Shown: piece by piece, positions 48,663 through 62,600 of the stretch | Layout: every line of letters begins with the position of its first letter | Numbering within the stretch: position 1 is the first letter of the stretch | Assembly: GCA_036877525.1 (NCBI GenBank) | Contig: JAZGTH010000121.1 | Span: 372,001 to 436,000, forward strand | Direction: 5' to 3' | Length of the DNA: 64,000 nt | Source of the DNA: Chromobotia macracanthus | Lineage: Eukaryota > Chordata > Actinopteri > Cypriniformes > Botiidae | The notes under the pieces: model-generated | Seen by the model: the letters and a program-made list of their open reading frames with translations, nothing else | What the model was told of the DNA's origin: nothing | The model's database searches: none | Made by a program: the position numbers and the translations under genes

Positions 48663-51600
48663 CACCCACAAGAGTCAAACAATCACAGCCGATTTCTTTC
48701 TTAAAAATCTGCCAATTATACCCATAATACCACTGAGTCATTTCATACAGTAATGTGACTGAGATGTTGGGACACAGAAGAGAAAGAGCAAATGTATGCA
48801 GTTAAAAACATGCAGTTAAACAATAGCAACTTAACATGCGCACACACACACAGAGCTATAGAAATTGTCTCTCCAATTCAAGGAGTTTCACAAACTTTTG
48901 TTATAAAGTTACTTCAAAGTAACTTTTACTTTATATCAAGCACTGTACAGAAAAATTGCACTAGTCCAACAGAATTTAGTATAAGTCAAGCACTTTCAAG
49001 GATCTATGTCTATTTTCAGTCTTTCCAGCCCCTGAATCATTGTGTCTGAAATGTAAGTACTTCCAAAGATCCAAAAGTGTCTCACACACACACGCTATTA
49101 GCACAGTGTGCACAGGGCACATTCATTTTTAGAGTTTATCACAGCACAGGTTTACGTGTTGTAAACACACCCAGATTACCTAGATTGATCAGCCGTCTAA
49201 TTGTAAACACTCTAAACCGAGTGTAAGAAGGCATGTGTTTTCATAGAAGCTATAAATCACAGATGGACTGTACAGAAGGAAATGTCTCCATTATAATGAC
49301 GCTTCATTATAACACCAGCAGGGCCTTTTGTTTACAAGACTCAGCAGAGAGGGAGAGGGATTTAAGGAAATATTTTATCTATATATCATTTTAACCAGCC
49401 AACGAGCTGCTGAAATTATTAATACATGCCTTATATCAGATTATTAATCATCTCTATAAATTAATTTTTTACTCAGCACTGCTGTGGGGTCTCAGTTAAG
49501 AGACTACACAATCCCTGTAGGTCAGCACTTTATAAGATTTTTAGTGATTAAGTATAACAATTAACTCATGGTAGGGATTGTGCCTCAATGAGCAAGATTT
49601 GGCAACAAAGATATCAATGTCGCTATGTTTATGACTGTCTAGAGAAAATCAGAAGTCCTTATATGAAATCCATCTGATCTGTTAAGAACTGGCAAGACTG
49701 CTTCACTTTCATCAAGAACAGGAAGGAAATGCTCATGTGTGTAACTAAAGCAGTGTGCATGCTTCAAAAGTGACATTACAGCAGTCTCGGGTCTTAAAGT
49801 GCTCTAAACACCCATCAATTTACACATGAGTAAATAAAACACAGGTTACAGAATCCATCCCACACAAAACACATGATATTCATTAGTCAGAAAAGCAGCT
49901 ATTTTTACCTCTAAAAATTTGAAGGTACTTTAGTCTGTCCATCATCACCACAATTTCCTATGAGCATTATTTTACCCCATTCAGTATGTTATATGGGGGG
50001 GGAGCAGGTTTGGGCATACACAAACCCACAAAACATACAGTACATACAAGCAATTTTCTACTCCCTACTGACAATCAGTTGATTACCCACACAAAACAGA
50101 TCAGCATATTTCCGTGAAGAAATCATTGTAGAATTGAAAGTGTTTTCATTTCTAATTGCTTTTATTGACTTTGCTTTCAAGAGCTGCTGGATTGCCAACT
50201 TGCTTCAAGCAAATAACAGATATCTAGAGCTCTCAATCTCCATCATATACACAGTGCTAAGTGATTTTTTTTGGTTGATTTCATAACTGCTTTACATGGA
50301 ATAATAGATTTTATATTTCAGATCAGGAATAAGAATGCAATTGGGTACACATCCAAAACACCTGCGAACTGTGTTGTTAAATTAATTTGTTGTTGCTTTA
50401 TACAAAAGCATTAAATAGAGTTATTCATTTTTTAAATGAATTACAGTTTACAAGGGACTAAAGAAAAACACATTATGAATAGGAAAGGTTGACTCAACAG
50501 GAGTAAGCATAAACAGAACGCTGTAATCGACATTTTTTATGATTAGTTAATTGCGGCAGCCATACTCGTAATCTTGATTGTTTATTCAATTACTTCTGCA
50601 GCTCCCCTACAGAAAATGCTGACGCGGGGTTGATGTTGCTGAGATCATGACTGCAAGAGCAATGAGGGACAAACCCAACAGTGTATCAGTTATTGATCTA
50701 GCAGCGTGAATTATAACATGCATGAATGGCAGTACTGCAATACACGCCAGAAGAACCACTGCTGTCATTATGAGTAGATGTGACGAGATCTGTTTCCATG
50801 GACACGCCCAGTGACGTGTGCCATTCTGCTGTGTGTGTTGGAGTTAGCAGGTGCGATGTGAGACTGGGTGGGGCATATCAGCTAGAGCTACTGTATTACA
50901 GTAGTTGAACCATAGGGTTCAAAGCCTGTCTGATTATCCTATCAGACGGTATGATGACGAATCCATGTTGTTACCTGATGTTGGGTTGTTTCCTCTGTGT
51001 TAAACAGGCAGGAGGCAGAGAATGAATTTCACTGAAAACACACTGAAAAATGTGCTTGTAGTCAAAGTCATTTCATTACATCAAATAAGCATGAGGGTGC
51101 TGGCATGTATTCACGAAAACAGCGAACAGCTTTATTACTCATCTAGACTTTAATATCTTGTTTCCAAGACAACCATGACAATGAATGCTTATGCCTTCGA
51201 TCGAGGACCAAAACGTAACATGTATAAGAGAGTGGTCATAGGGCACATTGATCTGCATCCCTGTCTTTGAAAAATAACACTGCAGAACATCAGTGGCCTT
51301 GAATCAAAACACTTTAATGCACAGCAAGTCTATGGAGGGCCTCTAGCAAATCAACAAAAGAAATTAAGCATGAAATGAGTTCCCTTCTTTAATTTGTTGA
51401 AATGCTTGGTGCCTTATTCCAGCACCTGTCCTAAGTCAGACATATGAACATATTCTTTTCCTCACTATTGGTTAATGTAACTATACTTGGTTGGGATTCT
51501 CAAACAAACAGAATAATAAAGAACAGAATAAATGCTGTGTCTTTTACTACTGTGGGTTGTTATGAAGATGTTACTGATGGTTTCTCGTGCATTGAGCTGT

Positions 51601-53960
51601 GTACTGAAGCAAATATTTCCTAATGTGTCTAGACATCAGCTGTCCTTTATTAATCCAGCACAACAATATATTTTGTACAGTTAGGCAGAGCTGCACATAA
51701 AACTGTATCTGCACTAACAGGCTGTTTAGTGCCAAAATGTCTATCTACTCCAGACAGCACAGAATTTTAACATTCAAGCAAAGAGATGCTAAAGCCAGGG
51801 CTGTGGCTCGGATTCCCTCCTCTGACAGTGTTAAAGGCAATGGTAACAATGACAAGACAAAGTGCAGAGAAGGTTGCTTACAAAATGGGAAGGTTTTGAT
51901 CTCATTCTGTAATTAAATTTCAATTACAGGGAGGTTTAAAGACAGCTGTGCTAAAGGCGATGTGGTGCTTTCTGTTTATTTTATACTATTAGCTCGTGCC
52001 CTTTTCTTAATTATAAAAATTGAAAGAAGTGATTTATAAATGGAAAGAGAATGAGAACATGACACAGTTATTCTCTGGCTGCCAGAGAGAGAGAGGGGAT
52101 AAAAGCATCGCAGCTTAACAGCCAGGCCACCACACACAAAATCCAGCAATTACTTCAAGATGGAAAAAACTTGTGACTTCATTTTCTTTAATGCTGTCAA
52201 ACATACATTTGTGATTGTTTGAGACTCACAAAACAGAGAGTGATAAAACATTTAATGAAGATGAAAACACCACAAAAAAAGAGGCAACAAATCTGTGCTC
52301 TACACTATAACATGGTAACTAGCATATGGAAAAACTGAAACTGTATATAAATGTCTGTTTATCTTAAATCTGGTTACAGTCTGTCAACAAAGCAACATAA
52401 GCAACTTCACAAAGCATTAGATACTGGAAAATCAGCCTATGTTGTGCCTCGATTTCGGACATCAAGACTCAAAACAAGGGTCAACAAAGGACTGACAATC
52501 TAGCATGCTAAAATGTTAATTGTCATAAAAAAATACCTGTTTGGCCCTTGATCTCTAAATAAAAAAACATCATACGAAAAGCAAATGACACAACCCTTTG
52601 CTAAAACTCTTCAAGGCAAACATTATGCTCCAGACAAGTACACAAAAGCACTGAGATTCTTTAAATATTAAAAATAACGCTAAAAAGTAATTCTATAAAA
52701 GAGAAAAGAAAAAACCCAGACACCAGTTTCTTCAGGGAACAAAAGTTCAACTGCTCATGGTTCACAAGTTCTCTAACAACATGACTAATTGTGAAAGCTT
52801 GTTAGTTGATTAAGTCTAAATGAGGGTGTGTTCATAAGAGATTTAACAAGCTTATATCTCCAATCCAGATGGCAGAATAATATATGCTGGCTACAAAACA
52901 CCACATATGGACCAGAAACACCCACAAACATGAAGAGGGAAGAAAAAGATAGTGAGAACATACTGAGGGGAGGCCCGCCAGTTAGAACCAGGGTGAAGTG
53001 TCTGACTGGCACGTCATACACTGGATAAATTTATTACATGACAATGTCCTGTTGACAATTTGTGATCTGATTCTCAAGAGACTGATCATGTATCCAAGTA
53101 ATCTTACATGGTGACATACTGTATCACTAACACCCTCACTGAACCCTCGGCTTGTGGATAATTTACAGGCCCTTAAAAAAAAAACAGAAAACCCTTTGGA
53201 GGGTATATTATATTTTCTCCTCGCATCTAACATCTTTCGTTGCAGTACGTATCAGATTTTACTTCATTAAAAAGTGAGAATGGACTGTTGATGCTTTTTT
53301 AAGATTTGAACTTTCCATGATCCTTCAGATGACACATCTGAGTTTGTACTTGTATTTGTGATACACCACAGATGCAATAACTATGCAGTGGATAAAGCTA
53401 TAAAGCACCAGGTCATGAAAAATGAACATTTCTGCTAAACATCCCCTGCTGTGTTTCACAGAAGAAAAATCATGTAAGTAAAACTGTTAATAAAATAACA
53501 TTCACGATCATCTATAATTCTAACATTAGACCTTATCCACTGGCAGATAATTTTGCCTTTATAACAACACTGAAAAATGTTCATGTTATAACCTAAATTA
53601 TCAATATTATGACTACAGAATCCAACAAAACTTATGCTGAACATTGATAAAGAGAAAATAAAATGTAAACATACTGGGCCAGTTCACTTTTCTACTGAAG
53701 GAAGTAAGTAACAGAGTATGTTATTATGTCACTGGGTCAGAACCCAGCCATGTGACTCAACTTTACTCACACTTTCAATGAACGAAAACAAAGAAGTTAT
53801 AAAAATACTGATACATAAAGAAAGCAGAGCACAAACTGTTAGCCTGAGCCAATCAGCCAATTTGGTCTGTCTGGGACAAACTGGCAGTAGGCAGTAGTGC
53901 CCATTTGTTTCCCTTTTTGTTTTCCATTTGTTTACACTATTAATGTGGCCTAAGAAATAC
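48663..53960. other. Long stretch almost free of recognised repeats
   Basis: About 5.3 kb without a SINE, MITE or microsatellite that I can see, and with no open frame above 85 codons. Two blocks (about 49280-49520 and 51900-52100) contain clustered TAAT-type motifs and are noted as possible conserved non-coding elements. Confidence 0.55.
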
Positions 53961-54000
53961 AGAGAGAGAGAGAGAAAGAGAGGGAGTGAGAGAGAGAGAA
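53961..54000. repeat. (GA)n microsatellite
   Basis: A 40-bp purine run with GAAAG and GGGAGTG interruptions. Followed at about 54038-54063 by TATATA runs. Confidence 0.93.
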
Positions 54001-55309
54001 TATACAAGCACAGAGTAGGGTATATACATAAAGCATGTATATATATATACACGTTATATATAAGCGTACACAGTATTGGTGCAGTTAACAGTTCAGTCCA
54101 TTATGGAAATGTAAACATGGGTAATAAGGGTACAAACATTTTGTGATGATGTAGTAATAACATAACACCCATCAGACTGGCGTAGAATAACATATCGTAA
54201 ACAGTGAAGAGTTTGTTTGTACTACTGAGTGAGGCTGATCATACAAACATGAGAGGCTGAGCTGGATATTGCAGGTGTATAATATCATCCCCAACTGCCC
54301 AACGGCCACTAAAGAAATTACCCAGCAATTACCAGCCAATCTGCTGTTTATTTTACTGAGACTTATAGAACGAACTGTAGAACGTACCTGCCCTCCCTAG
54401 TGCTAAATTTCCTGCCTTACAGCTTATTGAAGTGTTCTATGTAGCTGCAAGAATAATCATTCAAATAAAGCTCTCATACTCGTGAAGTGAGGTGTCATAA
54501 CAAGAGCTGGGAACAGGAGAACTTCTCTGCCAGAGCTAATACAGCCCTAGTGGCTTGGCTTTGAGGTTCGGCGGCACCAGCAAATGCTTTGAAAGAATAC
54601 AGTGTCACTGCTTTGTGTACATATGCCACAAGCTCTGATTTGGTTTAGTAAAGAGCAGGCATTAACTAACACGTTATTTAAAGAGACTCCTTTATATAAA
54701 ATCCAAAATATTCATATAAATATTAACAGCTTAAATGAAAACAATGGTACTTTGCTTTCAAGTATTTGTCAAAGTAGTTAACATAGCTTCAGGTTTTCAA
54801 GTAATTACTCACGTAAACAGTAACAAAGAAAAAATGTAATTAGTGGCTATCTTGTCAATATTGTAATGATAAAATGTACAACAGCAGATCTGTTATGCAA
54901 AGTCTAAAGCACTGAATATTTTGACACATTTCCAATTTATCGTGCCAATATCATCAGACAGATCAGATATATTGGATGAACAAGAATAAACTCCAATATA
55001 GAGCGATACGTGTACAATCACATTTTTCAGTTCTACTCTCATGACATCACTGTAAAATACTTTAAATGTATACCTCTATGCAGCAGCATGTGTGCCGTCT
55101 CACATGCTTGTTCTTCTATTTTTTCACAGGAGTAAAGAAAGACTTACTGTAGGATACAGCTTCGGTACTTCTTCAACAAACAAAGGTGAATTTTAGTGTA
55201 TTTTAAACAAGCGTTTAAAGAAGTTTAACGTTTTTAAGAAACATTTAAACAAAGTCAAACAAGCAAATCATGTTCAGCCTTATAAAACAACAAATAATGC
55301 CACATTCAG

Positions 55310-55513
55310 TTCCATGAAATCCTGTCATTTATTCACACTCATGTTGTTCTACACCTATATGCTTGTTCCCTCTGTACCAAAAAGGAGATCTTTCTCACCA
55401 CTCTTTTCCAGAAAATAGCAAGTTACAGTGACAATTTCTGTCAAGGCATAGAAAGGCGTGAGGGTGAGTAAATAAGGACAGAACTGATATTTCTGGGTGA
55501 ACTATGGCTTTAA
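55310..55513. mobile_element. TTAA palindromic MITE, second copy
   Basis: The left part has CCTGTCATTTATTCACACTC and ATGTTGTTCTACACC. The right part has GTGAGGGTGAGTAAATAAGG, ACAGAACTGATATTTCTGG and GTGAACTATGGCTTTAA. These are inverted versions of each other and match the element at 163-449. The left terminus is truncated or diverged. Confidence 0.7.
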
Positions 55514-55580
55514 GGTATAGCTCTGGAAAACACCTTCCTCATTGGGCTAAGCTGAACCTAACATTTGGCATGGTGAGAAA

Positions 55581-56009
55581 GTGCAGCATCTTACAGTCAC
55601 AGTGTGCTGTGACATGTGGCCAAAGTTGCCAGTGCTAGAGAGTGTCTCTTGCTTCCTGTTGGCCTGCAGGGGTAGCATCTGGGAGGAAGATGACATGTGC
55701 TGCATCTGGTCAGTACCAGTGACAAGTCATGCTGTAAAACGTGCATCCTCTCGCCTAGCACCAAACACCCCCATGTCCTGCTGGCGCTTTGGCTTTTATC
55801 TGATCCGAGGTACATCCATTAATGACTTTGTTTCCTTTATCCTTTTAGGCCCCATGAATTTTCTTTTCAATGTGTTTCCCACAGCCCTAAGTGTACAGTG
55901 TTCCTTCACAGAACAAGATGGACGTCAGATCTCATCAAGGACAGAACTGGCAGGAGAGATTGGGTCATTGTTTTTCCTGCATGTCAAAGACACTTCACTG
56001 TGGCCTTGA
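55581..56009 (+). other. Unidentified open stretch between two MITEs
   Basis: A 142-codon frame, initiated by GTG and not ATG, runs to a TGA at 56007. The DNA is richer in G+C than its neighbours. It contains CysTrp-rich peptides (CCIWSVPVTSHAV, MSCWRFGFYLIRG) and possible acceptor sites (CCTTTTAG near 55849, TTTCCCACAG near 55886). No domain is recognised. A foldback element (56016-56321) separates it from another coding-like piece at 56425. It may be part of a decayed gene or an unrecognised repeat. Confidence 0.3.
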
Positions 56010-56015
56010 TGTTTT

Positions 56016-56321
56016 CCCAGCTAACAATTTTAGGTTGTAGGAACGTTTCCCTAATGTTTCCATTAAATAACAAAAACATTAAAAATGCTTTTTGAATGTT
56101 CTAGGAATGTTAGACCTTGTATTAACGTTATTGCTTGGTTGTAAGAATATTATTCAAACTTTTTAATTCAGTAACTTTTTTAAACATGCCACTAGTAACT
56201 ATAGAATAACGTTTTTGATATATATAACATTTAAAAAATTCTACATACATTTTTTGATAACTTTCATAGAAATTTTAGAGAATGTCAGTCAACGTTCAGA
56301 GAACATTCCCTGTTAGCTGGG
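56016..56321 (+). mobile_element. CCCAGCTAAC foldback element, copy 7 (306 bp)
   Basis: It begins CCCAGCTAACAATTTTAGG and ends CATTCCCTGTTAGCTGGG, with perfect 10-bp terminal inverted repeats. It shares the TTGCTTGGTTGTAAGAATAT and ATATATAACATTTAAAAA middle blocks with copy 2 and is probably the best-preserved long form. It has a TT on both flanks but no longer target duplication. Confidence 0.85.
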
Positions 56322-56424
56322 TTGACAGTTTGTGTTTGTTTAAGCAAATTAGTAGTCCTTGGATTTAGACTGTTTTTGTAAATCTAAATTGTGTTTCTGT
56401 CATGGAAACTCATTTCTTTGCAGG

Positions 56425-56690
56425 AGGAACTGAATCCAGGCCTGGGGTCATGACTGTGTCTTCAACTGAAGACTTGCTTGGTGGACTGGGTGGTCTGTCA
56501 GTCAGACTGGGAGCCACAAATAAGGATCTGAGTGCATGGCAAGCTTCTCTCAGGACCTAACACTGTCCCAACACAAACAGCTGGAGGAATGCAAAGTTCT
56601 TCTGGTAGAGAGTACCCAGGCCCAGCAAAATGTAGAAAGCAGATATGAGGTGCCTCATACTGTAGGGACTATGAGTAAATTAAAGTAACA
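56425..56690 (+). other. Unidentified exon-like stretch with one frame break
   Basis: CATTTCTTTGCAG at about 56413-56425 is a good acceptor-like site. A 46-codon frame follows (GGTESRPGVMTVSSTEDLLG, then GLGGLSVRLGATNKDLSAWQ) and stops at TAA near 56560. Near position 56551 a second frame continues the same style (SQDLTLSQHKQLEECKVLLV, ESTQAQQNVESRYE) to a TAA near 56687. The second part has a coiled-coil-like composition. The switch of frame suggests a decayed coding sequence. I cannot name the protein. Confidence 0.3.
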
Positions 56691-59600
56691 TATATAAACC
56701 TCTTGTGAAGAGTAACTTTAAAAAAGTATTCCAATAAACGTATTACGTTGCTCAATTTTCCATTTTCTCTAAGCTGCCAAGAACAATAATTTTATTTCAC
56801 AATCCACATCAGAGCCAAACAAACATAATTTATTCAAACAAATCCAAATTTACAAAATCTAATTTTGTCTGTATCCAAAACCATATGGCTGTGAAAGTGC
56901 AAAGTTTATGCTAGAAATGTCTAGAACCAACACAAAGCATCACTGAGAGCATTAAACTGATATAACTGGAGTGCACCTGAGATCTAGAAGATGAAATAAT
57001 CCCTGGCTTTATGGTGTAGTAATGTAATATACTATACTGATCTGACATTTAACAGCTTTTGCCCTATGGGACCAGAAAACAATTATGCACAAGAGGTCAT
57101 TGCAACAAACAGCTGTCATGTCTTGTCAGAGCTGCCTGTACTTCAGTCTGAGATGAGGTTCTCCCTGAGAAAATAGTCATTCAGACTTCATTAAAAAACT
57201 ATAATACAATACTTTCTTCATTGACCGCACAATGAAGAAAGCTCTTCTCCTGACTGTCTATCCAGTTTATAAGCTTTTCCTGTTGTATGATTTGTTTCAG
57301 GTAAAGGTCAAGAACCTCTTGGCTCTTTAATTTGGGTTGTAAAGCAAACAAGGAATACTGTGTTTACATAATGTCCTGTTTTGATGTCGGTGTTACAAGC
57401 AAGACATCTTTGGGTCAATTTAGCCTGCTCTCTTTGTAGTGTAACATACATGTCAATGTATTTCTGTTTAGGCAATGAATGTAACTGCCTCTTGGCTAAG
57501 CACTTTAAAAGATTATTAATACAAGTAATTAAAAGATTGTTCATACAAATTGTTGAGTTTGAGTGTTGGTGGCATACCTAAAAGCATCTGGTCTGCATAC
57601 TTAACAATGTTTAATCACTTAGGAGGTTAAGCACATTAACAAAATAAAATAAACTGTTGCTCTGATGTTGTTTGGTTCATCAATGTTGTCTGCTAACATG
57701 TGGGGTATTGCTGTAGAAGTGAGGCATCCTGGGTAATTTGGAGGGTACTGGCATCAAGACGTTTACTAAGGTTTAAGCAGGCTTGAGGTCAGGTCACAAG
57801 GTAACTGTGCCTTCCAGTGCTTCTTTACCAATACACACAAACCCTAACAAACACACTTACGCGCACACACAAACCCCTTCCTCTCTGGGGAGCCACATTC
57901 ACAGTGGTTAAAGTGAAATGTGTACAAAACCGAGGCTAAAAAAAGAACAGCTTCACACGACTGAATGTGTGTGTGTGTCAGTATGGGTCCAGTAAGGTTT
58001 TGTGTTTTTGTGAAGAGCTCTGTTAGTATGTTAACTGCTAACAGTGATGCAGGCTTTATCACTGACCGGACCCCAGAAAGGAGCTGTGGGGGTGTTTCAC
58101 AGTCTTGCTAGAGGGGTCATAGCTTATCGAATGAGGAATTTGGTTGTTCTAACTTTCCACGTTTTCAGAAGACAAATATGAGTTGGTTTTGTTTGGCCTG
58201 TGGAGTATGAGATTATCAGCTTTAGGAATGCCTGATGTTTTTCAGAACGAGGAGTTGAAGCGAACGAGCTGTTAGCATGTTAATGTGGGAGTTCTAATGC
58301 GGATACTCCACTCACAGGGCCTTTAAATTAAACTCTAACTCACAAAAAGCTTGTGTTTTAATATCTGCTCAAATCTGTGTATGTAGTCTTGCTTAAAGTC
58401 TGGTCCACTCTGCAATATATTTGGGCCAATAAACTGCTCACTTAGGCTGGAAGAGGCTGTCTGACAGAGGCCGGTTTGTTTTTATGTAGCGTTTAAGGTT
58501 GGGTAAATCTGAAATTGATGATACAACAATAATAAGACTATTGTGGAGAAAACAACAATCTATCTGAGGCTGAGACTCATAACACCATAACCTACAAATT
58601 GGAAGAACATTTAAAACTCCAACTAAATAAGTTTTGTTTAATACTAAGATTGTTCCATCCTCTGGGACAGTGGCTTTTAAAATATTGAATACACTCCAGG
58701 CAAACCAGTCAAATAAACAAGAACCAACTAATAACTAGTTCCTCCAGAGTACCGAGATCAGTTTTAAGGAGGCAGACATACAGTTCTGCATTAAGAAGTT
58801 CCTACCGGCATGTTTATTTAGTATAGAATTGTTGGCCCTTAGGCTCAAAACACAGCATGCTTTTTTTTTCACAAAGTAATGAAGTCTCTGGCCTTTGGTT
58901 GCCATGAAAAATGACCTCTCAGGACTGTTTAACAACAGTGAACTGGACAAGTAACCTAAGATTGACTGACCTACAAATAAGAGGAAAAGAAGAAGAGAAT
59001 GCGGATAATTCCCTAGGTTGCTGTATTGACAATGCCGAATTGTTTATTAAAGGGAAAATGGAGTGTGCAAACAGGGAAAGCCTAACGCAAGCTTCCTGCC
59101 AAATCTGAGTCGGGAGTCATCAAGATCCAGAGGGGATTACTTAATGTGATGGCCTCTTCCGTCATTGAACTATACAGACTAAGGGGAAAGAACAAGACTA
59201 AAGAGCAAAATCTGACCCCGACTGTATGCATTTCTCAGAGGACATTTACAAAGTATGTTTTTGCAATCAAACAAAACAAAACTCATAACGAAATGGAAAG
59301 AATGCAGAGGCATATTTTTTAAAAAGCTGGGTTGCTTTTTTAACGAAACATAGCATCTCATAAACGCAATATTTGTTGTGGGGCACTTAATAAAAGTCCA
59401 AAACTTGACCAAAAAATAGATTTCCAAATACATATGCATCCAATTTATTTCTATGCATCAAAGTATATCCAGTTTTGTTTGTTATTTATATTTACAAATG
59501 TGGTAAGGAAAGCTATCAGGACTTGAAAGAGATAAGAATCAAACCTGCATCCCCTTGAGCACATATGCACAGGCACTTGTAGGCTGACACAGGGCAACTT

Positions 59601-62600
59601 GGAGTCATCCAGCTTCAGCTGCCGCATATTATCCAACAGCACTTCATCAGACATCTGAATGGATCACCCACAAGAACAAATAAGTTGTCTCTTGTGTGTC
59701 TAATGATATATGGAAAAATTAGCAGGGTTAAATTTATTTCATGAGCCACTAACTCGTGTGCAGACAGGCCAACACTTCAAAGGCGATACATGCAAAACTT
59801 CCACAACAAAAGCAGTCTATAAACTCCAATAAAAGAGAATGACTGAGGCTGCTTTTATATTCTTCCTAGCTTGCTATGACAAAAGTCAAAAGAATCTGAC
59901 ATTTGACATTCTCAGGTCATTTGTGTCATTTCTAAGATGAATGATCGTTAATGCTGGCAACAGACAATACAACTTGTTAGACACAAGCAGAAAGTGAGGT
60001 GTGTAAACATATTATTTTCTCAGAACGTGTTTCCATTAGGTTCATTTCCCAATCGTTTTAACGAGTCTCAGTCTAAAGACAGAGATGATAAAATAGAGAG
60101 AAGACAGATTTTTTTTATGCTAATGTGCGTGGGAGGCAAATATGAGAAATGATTCAGAAAACCATGTCAGGCAGAATTCTCTGATTAATTGTTATCATCT
60201 ATGTGTTTGTTGTAATGAGTAAAAACTAAACAGAGCACTGACAAACCAGAACCAAACACGCAGACCTGTGTCCCCTACACCCTAACACTGCTTCATCAGG
60301 GGAATGCCGTCAAGCTAAAAATGGTAAGGGATGGAGCACCCACACGAATTTCCTGGCAAGGCAGTTACTCTTTGTATGCCTGTTTGCTTGGGCACTGCTG
60401 GGCAGGGAAGCCCCTTTGGGTTATGCCCAGCCACATAGACCACTTATGTTGCAGAGCTTGCTATTAAGAGAAGACCGCTGCCCCCATCAGTCAGCCCCCT
60501 GTGAGCAAACAGAACTAACATTAGACCACTTTCTGAAATTTTACTATCCCGCACACAGTCAGAATTATTAAATCATCTGGAATCACAAAGTCTCTGTGTT
60601 AACTGCAGTGAACGAGGCTTCTATTGATTCACCATCCACAACACAAGAATCTATTATAGCCACAAAGCAGAAGTGTTGCTGTGAGAAACTGTTATTGGCT
60701 AATGGTCACCCTGTTATTAAATCCAAAGCCAACAATAATTTGAATAAGAGTTCCAATATAATTTTCCATAAAACTAGCATTAGTGGCTGTCTAATAGGTA
60801 GGCCCACATGGAAATGGGGACTTTTTCCCATTTTCTTGGTTGATTTTTAAGGCAACATTTGTGGAATGGATTTAAACACAGTACAGTGTGTCAAATGACG
60901 CTACGACTAAACTTCTACTGGTAATTGGAAGCAAAACATGCATTCAGTTCAAATTTAAATAAAAAAAATTTTAAATAAAAAATTACAGGTGTTACAATTA
61001 TGAAGAAATCTGCCGGTTCTGGGAGTCTGCTTATAAATGCATTAAAGCCCTATTATTACAAGTTCAGTGACAATTTAAGATACTTCAAAATAAACTTTCC
61101 CATTTTCAAAGAAGGCTGAAGTCTTCAATGATTGATTAACCCATCTATAACAATAATACATAGTAGGACAGAGATGTCCAAACGCTTAAATCCATGTTTC
61201 ACACTGCTACATATCTCTCAACACAACTGGCAGCTCGTATTCTGATGCCTGCAGCTCTTCCTCCAGGTCTGTCTTGTGTCAGAAGGCCCTAAGATGATCA
61301 AACAGTGTCCTTTTGAAACGCCTTTCCCCAACCATTCATATTGCTGCTGGAACACAGATTTGACACTTTGTTTATGGCCTCCCCTTTGCACTTTTTCAAG
61401 ATCTGTAATCTGTTTGAGTTTGTCTTAAACCTTTTTTCCATGAAGTGAGAGCCAACTCTTTTTCCATATACTTTCCAACCGTGAGTAAGAGCAGCTTCCG
61501 TTTTGACTATGACAATCATGGGAACTCTTAGGAGTGAATGTGACTGTGCCAGTGCCTGTGGTGCCCACAGTGTCCATGGTCCTCTGTATCAAAGGGTGAT
61601 GGTGTATTAAATGAAAGCACACTCTGAAATCAGTCATCCAATACCACAAATGAAACAAAATTACGGAAAGATGCTCTTTATACAACTTGATACAAAATAC
61701 AGCACTTCAAGCAGACCTGGTTACACAATCAAATGGCATTTTTATCAAAAGGAAATTAACATCAGTACTGATATATTCATACTACACTAATCTTGAAAAA
61801 CAAATGGAACTTCTAGATTAACATCTTTTGGTTTTATCTATGTTTAAAATACCTAATTCCTCTATGAGAATCCCGGTGTAAAATAATATGATTAAATCCA
61901 ATCTGACATTTTAAGCCAAAGAAAAATCTCTAATGTTAGTTGGCTGATTCTTGTATATATCAATTCTGCCTGTCTACCCGGGTCAGCACAAGGAAACAAG
62001 AGGCATTAAAGCACAAGGGAACAAGAGGCCCTTTATTTCTGCCTGTGTCACAGCTGAGGCAGGAAACCATTACAGGTGGTAACTTTGAAATCTATGGTTA
62101 CTATTTAAAAGCCATCGGCACAACGCGCAGTACAAACCACCCTCAATAACTCAGCATTAAGTCAATCTAAGCCATCTAAGGAGAATATCGACTTTCTAAA
62201 CCATGAAATGGAACACAGTTAGGAAATGTGAATAGTGAACTCTGTGAACTATAGCTGAAACCAGATGAATTCTCAGCCATTCTCAATTCTCATTCCTCCT
62301 TATGGGGTATGATGTACCAATACAGATGATTATGGCAATGCTGTCCTACTGTGCAATTTCGTTTTTCATTCTTAAAGAATGTATGTGATTTTTTTGAATG
62401 GATAAAGGAAAGCGAATGTGGTTGTGTGTTACTAATATTGTTGTATATGTTGATGACAAATGTCACTTTTGATATTTTACATGAGGCCTGTTGTTTTGTT
62501 TGGAGTTTGAGAGATTAAGTTGGATCACAAACATATTTTAAAGGTAAAAAAAAAAATTAAAACTGGAGTCTCTTGAACCCTAAAAATAGGGGTCAATCTT

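Noticed and set aside
61298..61685. Two overlapping minus-strand frames of 73 and 86 codons
   Set aside because: They are in different frames, have no recognisable motif, and the region has ordinary intronic composition.
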